64,000 nucleotides of DNA from positions 41,275,098 through 41,339,097 of the forward strand of contig CM069449.1 in the NCBI GenBank assembly GCA_035610835.1, written 5' to 3'. Shown here in pieces: positions 40,601-55,600 of this stretch (position 1 is its first letter; each line of letters starts with the position of its first letter). The DNA comes from Ophiura sarsii. Lineage: Eukaryota; Echinodermata; Ophiuroidea; Amphilepidida; Ophiuridae. The notes under the pieces are model-generated. The model was not told where the DNA came from. It did no database searches and saw nothing but the letters and a program-made list of their open reading frames with translations. The translations under genes were made by a program, and so were the position numbers.

Positions 40601-43600
40601 TCTTTTGTCGCTATTATGTTTTTGTCAATCTACAGGCTGCAGATCCAAAGGGGGGAAATAAGTTAGATATATTTTTCACTATATAGTTCAGTCAGTTCCA
40701 AATTGACGAAACCTGTTAACTGCAGCGAATGAATTCAGAAGACGCGCAATATCGAAATGTCATTACATGCGTGACGCTTGCGTATTTCAAAATCGCCCTT
40801 ATACGCTTGGATTATTTTTGTGTGCGGATAGATAAAAACCGAATAGTTCTCGGTAGTTTGGAACTGATTGAACTATATGGAAATATTTCAACCCCTTCAT
40901 TCCTGTCAGGAGCCTTGTTCACTATGTTATGTGGACTTTTTATTTTTCTGGTGAGATCATCATCACCGAGTGTCAGAATGAATTGGTTGTAGATTCGGTC
41001 AAGTTCGTACAGGTATAGGGTATAGGTGTGTGCCACCCTGAAGACCCCCCCCCCACCCTTTTTCACATTATTCTGATTGCTCCTCCCCCTTTTGAGCCTG
41101 CATCAGCTCTTAATAATAAGACTCCCATTTTATTGAAAATTCTCAAAAGCTGTGATCATTTTTGCATTCCAAAGTCCCTAATCTTTTGAAAAAATTGCAT
41201 TTAAATACCCGAATTTTTTTACTAAACAAATTGGGGGACCAGTTCTTAAGATACTACTTTCTTTGGAAAATCAGTTCTTTTTAAAACCCTATTTTTCATC
41301 CAAATTCGCTTCAATTTTTAAGACCTGGATGGCACATACCGACCCAAAAATAAGATGAGTGCCCCCCTCCATGTGAGACCGTAAAGAGTTCAAGCATTGT
41401 GGAGTATAGGTTCCACAAAATTGTTTTTTTTGTTGATGAATTTAATCGCTAGCATGCATTCAATTGGATCCTTGCACCAAATAGCTATTGACTTTAAGAA
41501 ATGCCCATGTAAAATTAAATCAGGTCTTATAAAATCATTGACTGGTCTGTACTTACTGACTCGAGTGATCTTAATCTCAAAAGATGGCATATCATCTGAC
41601 ATTGGTGATGCTGTGTCTCCGAATCCAGGAAAATAGTCAGCACGACAAGCAAGTGGTGCCGGGCAAGCATCACCCGCCATCACCAAATAATCATATGTAT
41701 CAGTGAGATCAAAGGTTTGATCTGAGCTAATATACGTGGCAGGTTCATCAGCACCCTCATCACCAGCATGTACATAATTCTCACGATAGAAATGAAGGTT
41801 GAGCACATCTTTCTGTATAGCTGACAGCCCGCCAGGACATGCACCTAAAGATCCTGCAGGAGCACCTGATCCTGCGGGGGCACCTGCCATTAATGCTTCA
41901 AGGTCAGCGACTGGAAATACATCACTCGCGATACACTGGAAATAATATGTAGTACCAACATCTAGATGTATGGTCCCCTGATGTGTAAGTGCGTTCCACG
42001 GGCCAGTGGCAGATAATCCATAATTCATTTGCATTGAAGTTTGCATTGGTTTAGCTGTTGTGGTAAAAGATACAATGAAAAAAACCAAGTATGTGTTATC
42101 TTTTTATACCAGCCGATACAGCCCACTATCATTACTATAATAGATTAATAAATATTGGCCGATCAAATTACTTGCATGGCAACTCAATAGTTGAGAATAC
42201 ATTTGGGGAAAAAAATCTAAAAGCCCTGAACAAAGAGTGTGAGATCGGGCTATACAGGTGTATTTAGATGTATAGCCTCCTGATGTGTTATTTAGTGCAG
42301 TCAATGTGCCAGTGAGAGATAATCCATAATTCATTTGGATTGAAATTGACTTTGGTTTTAGCTATTGTGGTAAAATAAGAAACAAAAACAAACAGTTGTG
42401 TTATTTTTTATAATACCAGCTGATACAGTCCACTATAGTAGATTCATAAACATTTGGCCGATCAAATTACTTGCATAACAATTGTATCAGGCATGAGAAT
42501 ACGTTGATGTAAACAAAATCTGAAAGCCCTGAACAAAAAGTGTGAGATCGGGCTATACAGGGTTAAAAATAGCTGAAAATGAAGGAAATTTCAAACATTT
42601 GGACACAAAAATATCCTGAATTCTACAGAGATTTGGGCCGTACTTCATCAATAGATTTACGAAGTTCCAAAAGAGATCATTATGGTAAACATTGGCATCT
42701 GCCTTTAATATTATTGTGGTGTTTTTGTGCAAAACTGTTCTTTGGTAGGCTGTAGCCAAAGCTTTGATATCGCTCTTTCTAGCCACTGGATAATTCTACT
42801 ACATGTATATCAACAAGGCAAAACAAAGTTGACCGGCTCTTCAAGTGCCAACATCTGGGTCGGACGGGCAATTTATTTTTTAAGGAAACAAACACTCTAC
42901 ACAAAACACATTTTTTTGCCGTGTTGTAAATAAATGCTCTATGGACTTTTTAAGAATAAAATAGTGGTGATTTGTGATTTTGAAAAGTGATTGCTACCAA
43001 TTTAGTACAGATGGAAAGAAAGAACACAGCTTTTCATTGATAAGCAACACAATATGAATATATCACAAATTCTAATGCAGTGGGCAAGCCTCGATTTAAG
43101 GATGTGTGAACCGGGAGCTACTTTGTAACTTTTCTGACAAAAGTAGCTCCCGCTCCTATACTTTGCTATGTCAAATTTGAAAACACCAAGCTAAAACTTG
43201 GCAACCGGGGGGCAAAATACTCCCAGCTCCCACTTAAATCGAGGCTTGGCAGTGGGTGTGGTTTGATATGGTATATTACTTTATTCAGTCATTTTAATTG
43301 GACCCCGTAATATTTCTGACATCCCTTGTGGCCCCAATGGATGGCTATGACACCATCGGGCGCATCTGGAACCACAGCTAGGTTGCGTCAATTTGTCAAA
43401 AAAGGGTGGTCTATTTTTCATTAAAATATAACGATCAATTTCAACAGTTATTTTCTTTAAAACTTTTATCATCTAAAGGTTAAAAATTCATTAGAAAGAC
43501 AATAGTCTTAGTCTGCAATTTGTTCCACAAATATAAAAAAAATCACAAGGATGCCAGAAATATAAATTGTTTAAATCAAATTTTAAAAATCCATAGCAAG

Positions 43601-46600
43601 CTAAATAAATGTATATTAAAGTTTGGAACATCAAAAGCAACCTGATAAATACCAATGATATATACCTAATCAACCTTTCTGGTATGAATCAGCCTGTAAT
43701 ATTCTTTAAAATATCCTAAACTCTGTCAAGAAATGTTTTAATCCACTATTGTTTGGATATTTTGTGATATGTTCATATTATGGTGTTACATATCAATGGA
43801 TAGCTATTGTTCATATTTCCACCATACCACATTTGTAACAATTGTGCTCAGCTACTTGGTTGAGAATGTGGAGAGGTCTTCAATGTGCTATACACTACTA
43901 CTATTCTGTGCTCAAAAGAACAACTCTGTTGTTTATTCAATGAGGTGTTACAACTTACATTGACAAATAGTGTATAAGATAATATGTGATGCTCTATTGA
44001 TTTTGACGACAATATAGTGTATAATAATGTTTTATATTATATATAATATAATATAAAGCAGTTTACCAACCCACCGTGTTTACAATAGACAATATAACAA
44101 CAAATATTAACAACCACCGGCGAATGTCCCAACGAAAAATAAGCAAGGACATTCACCGGCGTTTTAATCCACTATTGTTTTGTTGTTATTATTTGTTTGT
44201 TATATTGTCTATTGTAAACACCGTGGGTTGGTAAACTGCTTTATATTATATTATATATATGATATAAAACATTATTATATGACAATATAGTGACTTTGGA
44301 ATAAAATTCTCCCCGTATTCTCAGGCAAGTGGCCAAGCATTGAAACATGTAATTGCAACAAACGTGGTATCATTGGAAAGATAACAACAACAGCTTTCCA
44401 TTGGTATGCAATGCGATATGAACATATGACAGATGTTTACATGGCATGAATGTGCACAAATTTGATTGGGTTTAATTTATGAGACACACAAACTTAAAAT
44501 TTAACATAACACGATAACAATTTATTACTTACGCCATATCTGAAAGGTAATCATGGCAGTATCCGTGGCTCCAACCGGGACCGATGGCCCAGGGTTCGAA
44601 ACCTTACACTCTAGGTATCCGCACTGGAGACCTGTCCGGGTAACCAAGTTACTTGTCAGAGTATAACTCACTGTCTTTGAATCAACCGTGCAGTCGGCGT
44701 TGGTTTCTGTTGATTCTACAGGGATAGGACCATGTAACTTAGTAACACCATCCTTATCATACAGTGTCCATTCAAATTTAGCTTTAGGATCAGCTGATGC
44801 CGTGCAATCAAATACATATTCTGTATTTTCAAGAAGTATTGCCACTTCATTGTCCAGCATGCCGTCATTGTCCATATTTGGATTTGAATTCATCACAAGC
44901 ACCGGTGCAGTTGGACCAGCTGAAAGTAGCAAAGAAGAAAAAAATGTGTATGCAGGGGTGTCTGTCCTTTCAAAATATCATGATTATTCCCCCGTTCTAC
45001 AGGTGCTCTGTCCAAATCCTTACCCAAGTGTTACTCAACAGTTACTGTAACCTTATGTTACCGTCCCCTCCAAAACTCCCCCCTCCTGTTCCCCCTTATA
45101 TTTGCGTCCTTTTCCCCCTCTTTGTTATTCTTCGCACCAATCACCGATTCTTCCCAAAGGATGAAACACCCGTTGATCTCACATCGACTACAAAGTGCTC
45201 AATAAAATATATTATTGTTTTCCAAGGCGTAATTCTTACAAATTATTGCATTAGGGACGCACCATTAGATTTTCAGGTGGGGGTAGGAAGTTTAAAAAAA
45301 AAATCCCCTTCTATGCAGGCCAACAACAACAAAAATACCCCCCTCCCCCCCCCCCCCTGATGAGTAAAAAAAACCTCTACCCCACCCAACTCAATATGAA
45401 TGAATACATCAACAACAAAAATATGGCGGCCAAAAAAAAAAAAATCACCCCCGAACCCAACTTCCTACCCCCACACCCTCAAATCTAATGGTGCGTCCCT
45501 TATGTATCCTTAAACTACAAAAACAGACGCTGCTACAATCTTGTATCACGCGGCAGCCTGGTCAATCTCGTATCACGCTCCGCCAGGCGTTGAACTTGCG
45601 AGAAAAACTCTTTTTGAGCCTGACCCGTATAGCTCAGTCGGTAGAGTCCCAGACGTAGACATTTTTCAAAAATGTGTAGGCAGGAGTGTCTACAGGGCGA
45701 GTCAGAAAGAACAGGTAATTTGTTCGCAAAGTGCCATGAAAATTGCAGGCCTGCATATTCAAAACCAATGATAGTGCTAAAAAGGCCACATATATTTGGC
45801 TTTCATCAAAATTTGGAATTTGACCATTGCGTCATATATAATGTTTATCAATGTTAGCAGAACCCAGTATTTTAAAGGCAAACCGCAGGATAACAATAAT
45901 TCATAGAATTGTTGTCTAGCTGATTCAGAGATGGAAATCAATGAAACAGGTTACAAACCTGGAAAGGCACATGAATGTTGGATACAAAATCTTAAAATTA
46001 ATGACTGAATATAATAAAGTAATTATATGAGTACACAAATTTCATTTTGTTTGTGCGGTTTATACAGCGGTGCGGCTTATACGATGAGGTATTCCCCCCC
46101 CCCCCCCACATACACACCCACCCCCTTCTTTCTCACCAAAGTAAAATGAAACAATTCTCTCGAATAACGTTAGAATAGAACCCCCTGTGTGCATGTTTGT
46201 CTCACATTGTCTACAGTGTGTTTCAATAAAAAAATGTATCATCCTAGTTTCCGTGAAGCGTAATTCCCATACATTCTTGTATTATGTGTGTATCCTTAAG
46301 CGGCCATCAGGATTGCCATTCATGGAACAAAGACATTTAATACTAAATATTACAGTAAAATCAATTGAAAAATGTCACACAAGCTTTTCCAGCAGCAGGG
46401 GCATTGGGGTGACTGGGCATGGGAGAGGTATTTGCCCCCCCCCCCACCCCCATCACGAACCTTGCCCCCCCCCCCCCCAGTCAGCATAAAATGATGACTT
46501 TTAATGTCAACATCACTAAACATGAACATAAATTGGTCTGAAATGACATTCATTTAAATTTGTCTTTGTTTTATTTATGCTTTCTCTATTTTATGCAATA

Positions 46601-49600
46601 TATACTTACTGACTCTGGTAATAGGAACCACAATGGCGGGTATATCAGACGTTGATGGATCTGCCACTCCATCCAGGTTAACATCAGCCCGGCAAATGAT
46701 GTCGGCAGGACAACTATCCCCTGCCAAAATCTCGCGAGACCAGGTATCAGTCAGGTCATACAGGTTATTGCCATTGTAAGTTGCTGGCTCATCATTAGCC
46801 TCGTCACCAGGCATTGCGGTGGTACTTGTGTCGTAATAAAAATTGATGTTGACAACATCCCGTGCAACACTTGACACTCCAGCACCGCATACACCAGTTG
46901 CGGGACCACCTATTACAGTGCCAGCCACAGGGCTGACATCCTTTACTGTACATCGGAAGTAATAGGTAAGACCTACTGTTAGATGCTGTTTGACTTCATG
47001 GGTCAGTTCGGCATAAGTAGAACCAGAAAGAGGATCACTGTCCTTATACTCCAGCATAATCCCATCTCCTCCAATAGAACTTGATGGCAATTCTTGGATT
47101 AAAGAGAAGAATAGACATGTTCAAGATCAGTAAACAATTGTTTTTGTGTTAGGGATAATTCAATTTTGTACATATTCAGACCACATTATCAAATATCAAA
47201 ACATCTGTTGCAGTTCATCCCATTTACTCTTTGACAATTTCTATGTTTGAAAACGTGACATTCAGATCAGATTTACCGAGCTTTAAAATGATTATAATCA
47301 TAATTATAATCATAATTATAATTATGTTGCCATTAAAAAGAAAGCATGCAGGATTCTACTAAAACTATGTAACATTGTTGTTGTCCATCCCACAGCAAAT
47401 ATGACCATGACATCAAATGATTAGTTATAGTTGATTTAGATATATGTGTTTGAAGATGACTAAAAGCAAGACCAAAACGGGCAAGGAAGCACAGGGTTAT
47501 AGCGGTAGGGCATAGCGGGTACACACACAGGCCGACCGGCACTCTAAAATAAAAATAAAGTTTTCATTTTTTTTAAACATTTTGTGGATAGAATCATTAA
47601 ACTGCCTCATAAACAAAAAAATAATGTGGCAGGAACCCTCAAAGTACATTAAAAAAACCTCAAATACATTTTTAAGAAGGCCTCTGGACCCCATGCCATG
47701 ATCCACTGAAGTTTGCTACATTTACTCTGTTCTCCATCAGTAAAATTAGCCGGCACCCAATCTGGCCTAGCTATAACCCTGAGGAAGCACCTCCCACATG
47801 TTTGGCAGTTTTTGCTGTTGTGACACTTGTTGCCCATGTATTGTGGAGCTCATCATCCTTGAGCTGTTTTTCACTTGGAATGGGCATGTTATTAATTCTG
47901 ATCTCACTCCACATCAGTTATGAAATGAATTGTCAAGCTAATTCAAACATAGGTCTGATCCTTAACAGTCTAATGATTTGATAGGTTAACAGTTTCATTG
48001 TAATGCCGTCAGACATAAACTTATCGATGCTTAATACTACATGAAGAGAATACAAGTTGTGAAAGCCTATCTCATAATTCAATTTTTCTCTCACTAAGTA
48101 AGACAAAAAAACAAGGTCTGTCTCACATACATTTTGGAAAATAGCTATGCTATGTGTTTTTGTTTAATAAGAATAGCTATGCTAAATGCCTAAATTCCTT
48201 TTTTTTTTGTGTGTTTTTGTCCCATTTTTTTTTTGGCACTACGCAGCCAATTTCCCCCCAGAAATGTTCTGAAAAACGCAAAACAATTGGGCTATTGCAT
48301 AAGGTTATACGTCTAAAGTGACTCCACTTGCGTGCGAGTATGTGAGACAGACTTTTTTCTTTGTGGCCTAATTATTGTTGAGTTTGCTAGAACAACATCA
48401 AGCATGAAAATTCAAAGCATTCAGTCGCAGACAACAGCAGTTGTGAGTTTTAATGGCGCTCTCACACAAAAGCGGTATGATACTGAATGAAGCAGTTATA
48501 TCAGGTATCATATTAATTGTAAAATAATTGTTTCCCACATAGTGAAAACAAATTTCATATATGTTTTAGTAGAGATTTGTGATGGAATATACGGTCAAGA
48601 TAGATATATGAGTCCAGGAGAGTCTTTCTTAATAAAATCAAACTTCATTATACATTAGCAAAAAAAAAATTGAAAAAAACTCCGAAAAAGATCAGATAAT
48701 ATTGCTTTAAGTCTAATTCAACACTTTTTAAAAGCAATGTGTGCGGGCCGCTGAGACAAAGTATTACTTTTTTATTGCCTAACTCACAATACAATAAAAT
48801 TCACTGTTATATGCCGCTTGTTCCTTACATTCCATTTATATCGATGTTGTCAAAAAAGGTTTTCACTTATTAAATGTTGTGCACAACTATAATAATGTTC
48901 ATAATAAGGATTATGATCAATCTGAAATTAAAATAATCGTTGTAGAAAACCTTTTTTTCCTCCCCCTCCCTACCTCTTTTCTGTGGTCTCGTCCTTGACT
49001 TTATTCAGCTCATGATACTACATATTTTAAATGAAAGTACCGTTATGTACAGTTTGGAAAACTACTGTCTGTATTTTGGCCACACAGATAGAGAGTTACT
49101 GCAAGTTTGGTAGCGAAGTAAAAGTCTTCTCTATCCATTTTCTTTTTTTATATATACTGCAAATTATTTAATCAGTGACATTAAGTTTCAAAAAGGTTTC
49201 AAAACTTTTGGGACACCCTGTACATATTGAAAGTGACAGAATCAATGACAAACTGGAATGAATGAATATGTGAACATTAGAGCCCAAAGTTTTCTGCTTT
49301 CTTAAGTTTGGTAGCAAAGTAATTCTACAAGTCTTCTCTATCCAAATACTTTTGTTTTTATACTGAAGATAATTTAACTAGTGATATTAAGTTTTGAAAA
49401 GTTTTCAAAACTTTTGGGACACCCTGTACATATTGAAAGTGACAGAATCAATGACAAACTGGAATGAATGAATATGTGAATATTAGCGCCCAAAGTTTTC
49501 TGCTTTCTTAAGTTTGGTAGCAAAGTAATTCTAGAAGTCTTCTCTATCCAAATACTTTGTTTTTATACTGAAAATTATTTAACCAGTGATATTAAGTTTT

Positions 49601-52600
49601 GAAAAGTTTTCAACACTTTTGGGACACCCTGTACATATTGAAAGTGACAGAATCAATGACAAACTGGAATGAATGAATATGTGAATATTAGCGCCCAAAG
49701 TTTTCTGCTTTCTTAAGTTTGGTAGCAAAGTAATTCTAGAAGTCTTCTCTATCCAAATACTTTGTTTTTATACTGAAAATTATTTAACCAGTGATATTAA
49801 GTTTTGAAAAGTTTTCAACACTTTTGGGACACCCTGTATATATTGAAAGTGACAGAATAAATTATGAGAATCTGGAATGAATGAATCAGACTGTGATCAT
49901 TAGAGCCCAAAGTTTTCTCTTTTCTATAAAAAAAATCCCATCTTCACCCTCAAGTAGCCTAACCACAACATTTATCTCATTGGTTGACTGACCATAACAT
50001 TTCAATCAAATCGGTAAAAGTATCGTCTAAACTGCTTCTGGTAAAAACACTTCAAAAAGTTCGGAAATTGTTTTTCAATCGCCAATCTCGGCGAAATTTT
50101 ATGATAGATTAGTATTGTACAATTCGTAGCAATCACTTGTTTGAGGGCTCAGCCACTTGCTTGAGAATAATTTAAGGTCACATTCAAAATGTGCCAAATT
50201 CACCACTACTTAATCATTTTGTGCTCAAAAGAACAACTCTGTCATCTGCTCAATGCCAGTGTTACAATGACAACAGTAGTGTTGAGTGATGCTCTATTGA
50301 CCTTTGAGCACACAATAGTGATGATTTTGGCACACTCAGATTGAAACCTCCCTGTAATCTCCAAGTTTCAGGCAAGTAGCTAAGCGCTGAAACAAGTGTT
50401 AAATTACTACAAATGTGGTATCGTGAGAAAGATGAACATATCAGCTTTCCATTGATGTGCAACTCAATATAAGCAATATGTGATGCGATCTGTGAAAACC
50501 CGCCACATGGTGGCATTTTTCATATTGGAGATATTTATATCATAAGAAAGCTAAAACTGTGCTGATTACAGAACTGTTTCGATCATTTTTCTACGATCAC
50601 TACAAAAAAAGTTATGCGTGACTGATGATTGTGATGTCACCAAAAGCTACAAAACAAGAAATCATGAAAACAGGCCAAAAATATACATAATTCAATATAA
50701 TAACATTATAAGGTTAATAATAAAAGTGACTTAAGTAAGTTTGTCAAGGTGAAATTTCATGAAAGATGATGACACAAAGTACTGGAAACTAATTTTCTTT
50801 AAAAAAATCGAAAAAAATGATTTTTTTTAAAAATATTTTTAAATATTTTATTTTTTCTATTTTACCCATAATCCCTAGTTCACATTTTGCGACATCCGAC
50901 GGGTTTTCTCAGATCACATCACATATGATAACAAGGCGATTGTAAACATTTCCGAACTTGTTTTTGAGAGGATCAATTTATCTTATGAAAATATTATCAC
51001 ATTATTGTAGCTTGTGGTCTTGTAATCATTGTATTGAAAACTTAAAAACTTTCCATGTGTCTATTGCCTGTACCATTATATATAACAGATTTGTTAGTAA
51101 TCTTTCCCAACTTTTAAAGTCTATCTCAAGAAGTACTCAATCAATAATAGGCGTGTTTGTACTTATTATTAATTGTTTGAGATTTACAAGTTGGGATTTC
51201 TTCTTTCCATGATTGTAAGCATGTCAAGATTGTTACCCTTTTGGCATATGTGTTTATAAATATACTTACTCCATATCTGGAATGTCATTCTCACTGGAGT
51301 GCTTACACCATTGCTATTGAAGGCAGTGCACACTATATACCCACACTGAAGCATAGCAAAAGTGACTGTTTCCATTGCCAATGTAAAGCTTCCTATGAAT
51401 TCTTCAGCCATACAGTCAGTAACTGTTTCTAGAGATGAGTCCTCTTCGTCAATACCAATTTGAACGCCAGCAGAATTGAATAGCTGCCACCTGATATTAG
51501 CCTCAGGATCCGCCTCATTTGCGGCTACTGTGCAAGTAAACTCGTACCCCAGGCCTTCTCTCAGGATAGCATTTGCATTTGGGACAGTTATGACAGTATC
51601 TAGATCGGTGCCAACAAGTACAAGCTCTGGTGTTCCTGGACCATCTGGTATAGAAGATATTACAGAGATTATATCATCATGGTTGGTACCAGCTTCGGGG
51701 ATACATGTTTCTTAATCAATATCTTTGGGGGTTTAAATGAAAGATATGTGACCCGTCACATCAAAATGGACATGTTGGAAACCAGAGTCAAATTTGAGTT
51801 ATTGGTATGACTAGAAAGAGTATGTTGTAATCTTTGAAATGATACCATGTTGCAAGTATTTGAACCTTGCAATAACAAGATATGATTTGAAGAAGCATAT
51901 TTTTTTCTATTATTTTCTTTATATATCGCCAAATATATTTTCCTCATCTCAAAACTCTGTTTGCCGACAACATGTCCTTTTTAACGTGATCACGGTCACT
52001 TATACGGAACATAAAGACAGCAAAAAAAGTAACTCGGCTGTTGTAAAAGCACCTCTGATTCTCTCTGATTCAGCGTAATGAGCCATCGCTGTTCTACTGA
52101 CAGTTTGCCCATGGCGATGACCTGTCTGTCGTCTTCTCGGACCTTCTGAGCATTTGGAGTTTTAAATTCATCCTTTTTAATTGTAAAGAAGTACGCCTGT
52201 CATCCCCATTGAATTTGTCCCGGATTATGCTAATCAAGTTTACAGCACAACAAGAACAGCTAATCAAAATTCCCGCTCAAATATCTTCATGCTGAATCAG
52301 AGAGATCAATAGGAGTTACTGCAACAATGGAAATGGGCACTTTTCATCTGTAAGCACATACCACGACAACAATACTCGATTGAATTTAACAAACAAGGTG
52401 TCAAAATCACCGTAATTAAATTTTCCGTCTCCTGGTATTTTCATTTTTAGAATATGAGTAACAATTTTAAAATTATAGGTGCTTTTACAACAGCCGAGTT
52501 ACTTTTTTTGCTGTCTTTATTATAGAACAACTGTACATAGCTATAACTATGTGGTTACATTCATACACGCTTAGTAGTTCTGAACCAAACAGAAGTATGA

Positions 52601-55600
52601 ATTTAACTATAACATATGAGGAGTGCATGAAAGTGTTTAACTGCGCTCCACGTTCGCACCGTACATGTTTGTACTACATATGTACTACACATTGGGTTTT
52701 GATTCGCTGTTCACGCAGTACGGTTCGGGTCTAATCTTGAAATCTGTTAAAATTGAAATGTTAATAACTGCATACAATTTATATGTTGTATAGTAAATAG
52801 GGTAACAATATGTAGCAAGTAAAATTTCTCAATGATTTAAATCCATTACATTATTATTAAAAAAACATTGGATTTGAAATTATGACCCCTCTAATAAGCT
52901 ATTAAACAATTAGTTATATTTGTCTCCGCTAATAAGTGCAACATTTTGTTGTCGTATTTGTATAGTATTGGTATGCAATTCAATCGTTCATAACACTTAC
53001 ATGGAACACTGAGTTTAAGACCAATGGAGACCGGTGTAAGAGTGGTACCAGGGTTATTAAAGTCGTTCAGCAGCGTATTGGCGGCATTGAAAGCTTCACA
53101 ACTCAACGTTTTACCACAGTGAGTGGCATAATCAGCGGTAAACATGAAGCTTTTGGTTAAGCGACGTGACTCTAACAGCCCGGTAATTATATCTGTCAAA
53201 GATGTGGAAGTTGAATGTGTTGCATCTGGTACATCTGATACAGGCATATCAAATTTAGCTTGTATATCCGGCGCTGGGATTGCATCCTCTACTACGCAGT
53301 CCACATAGTAGTCCTGTCCATCTACAAGGTCCATTGGGTTGCTGACATCCACTTTTGTTCCGGGGGTATTTGCTGATGTGGACACGTACATAGCTACATT
53401 AGCTTCCTTTACTTCAGCTGCAAAATCAATTAATAAGAACGGAAGGCTCATTAGTGTTGGTAATACAATAATTTGATGTTTATAGATCTCACAAACAACA
53501 TAAGAATTATGTTATCAAAAGCCTAAAAATGGTAAACCATGATATAAAAAAGCATTGAATACAAAACTTATCGGCAAGTATCATGTAATTCATAAAAGGT
53601 ACATCTAAAGTAATATGCAGGATCTTCGGAAGTTACGGTATTCATGCCCATTTCAAACCAACATGCACTTTATGCAAATTACTTGTTTTGCCACTGGACA
53701 ATTTCGAGAATGATGCTATGCTGTTTGGCCCAGTTATGTGCATAAAACACATGGTTCCTTGCAGTGTTGTAGTCGAGTCCACCCTACCCAAGTCCGAGTC
53801 CGAGTCCGAGTCCTTACCTCTCGAGTCCGAGTCCGAGACCGAGTCCTTACTGTCCGAGTCCGAGTCCTTCATGTCCGAGTCCGAGTCACGAGTCCTTATA
53901 TGTATTTAAGTTCTGATCACACGTCATAATTTTTGCTATCTATATTATACGCCAACATATCAGTGATGTCAACATAATGATCAATGTATTTCAACCTTCG
54001 CATCCCCATAAAATTTTGATACTATTTTGAATTATATAGGCATAAGAATTTATTCAGATATTCAAAAAGTTCATAGATTGAGAAATTACAAATTTGATTA
54101 AAAGGTACTGTGCTATTCTGTAGAGCACCCCTTCCCCTGCCGTTTCACCTATTTCTTTTCCCTGAAGATGTCAACCCTAAGTCCATCACTTTTTAAGAGC
54201 GCTGCTCAACAAAGCTGAAAATGGCCAATGAAATCCTCTTTGCAGGAAATGTTATCATTTTTTTAAACAGTATAACATACTGATACAAAAACACCTGACG
54301 ACCATTTACATCATATACAAACAGGATTCGATTCATCACTTTAATTATGTATAGGCTCCCTCGAATTGTGTTTTAATGCTTGTAATGGTTATAATAGGTA
54401 TTTTCAACAGCATATTTTAACTGTTCAGATGCATTTATGGTGATTTATGACATATCTTTAAACTGTTGGAGATTGAATGTCTAAATAAGTATTTAATTAC
54501 TCCAAACAACATAAGCCAATATTTACTGGACTCGGGCACAATTCCAGAGTCCCTCGCCTTGAACATTTCTAAAGCAGACAATGGCGGTCACAGAAAAATC
54601 ATTGTGGCAAGACCCCTTGTCATGTGCTGGTATCGTAAAACGACAAAAATAAACCGTCAGGATCCGCCTTCGCCGCCGCGCCATGCATGCTTCTTGAATT
54701 GCCCTATTCGGTTATATTATATTGTAATTATATTTCAAAGAATTAGGAAATACCTAAAACTTATTTAAATTGTCATCTATATCCCCAATAGTTATAAAAC
54801 TATAATAAAAGATCAGAAAATCGTATATTTATATGAAACTGGACCTATATATCTATAATCATTGCATGGCTCACTATTAACCTGTCTTTGATCCGGGTCT
54901 GATCTATCTCTCCTAGTAGTTCAACGTACAAAAAACACTGCCGCAGATAAATCTTTCACTGTTGCTGGTCCAAACTATGGAATGATCTACCCTGCAACAT
55001 CAGACTCTGTGAATCCTTACCAGTTTTCAAGAAACACCTGAAGACACACCTGTTTCCTATTTAATTGTTCTTTTATTGGTACATTTTTTTTTGATTGTAC
55101 CTTTTTTGGATTTTTGGTTTGCTGCCAGCGCCATGATCTAAATGAAATAGAGCTTTATAAAATATTGTATGTATTTAAGTATAGGCCTATTATAGCTATC
55201 CCTTTTTTACAATTTTGCATCAAAATTGAGGTGTAGAATATGAAATTTCAAGCTATAACAGATGACTAATTAAAAAAATAATGGCCATGTACAAGAACTG
55301 TTATTTAACCTGCAAAAATAAAAGAAAGGACACTTTAGACTGGAGTTGGTTATCCACCTCCATTGATTTTGGGATTAATTAATTTTGTACCTAGGAATGT
55401 GATATTTAGAAATTGTCGATGAGTCACATTTACGTGTTAAACCAAATTGCAAATTTAGGCAGATCGTGACCGCCATCGTCTGGTCTAAAGCAACACTTCA
55501 TATGTATAACCATGAGGCAGTTTTACTTTACTATATGCTAAGAACCATGTTCAACATCAACTGGAGCCAGCATGTGACAAAAATGATGACTTGTACGGTG

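Larger units (their letters stand above)
35187..41556 (-). other. Intron between exons 6 and 7
   Basis: Holds nested elements 35224-36430, a tRNA-like SINE array with a MITE (36529-37790), the 1,393-bp tandem duplication (37822-40607) and a MITE (40681-40878). 40900-41390 has C-rich tracts only. Confidence 0.7.
42055..44532 (-). other. Intron between exons 5 and 6
   Basis: Begins with a 307-bp tandem duplication containing the exon 6 relic. Also holds a 160-bp inverted piece (43088-43247, GCCTCGATTTAAG / CTTAAATCGAGGC) and foldback 44018-44282 inside a 20.4-kb-family segment. Confidence 0.65.
44920..46609 (-). other. Intron between exons 4 and 5
   Basis: Contains MITE 45254-45499, a tRNA-like half (45619-45660), a repeat shared with 56.85-57.15 kb (45680-46030) and C-runs at 46088-46105 and 46434-46480. 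Confidence 0.65.

Noticed and set aside
45619..45660. tRNA gene starting at TAGCTCAGTCGGTAGAG
   Set aside because: Similarity ends after the D arm; no B box or acceptor stem partner.
53642..53909. Ser-Asp / Ser-Glu repeat proteins on both strands
   Set aside because: Open only because the GAGTCC hexamer array has no stops; no start, splice or homology support.
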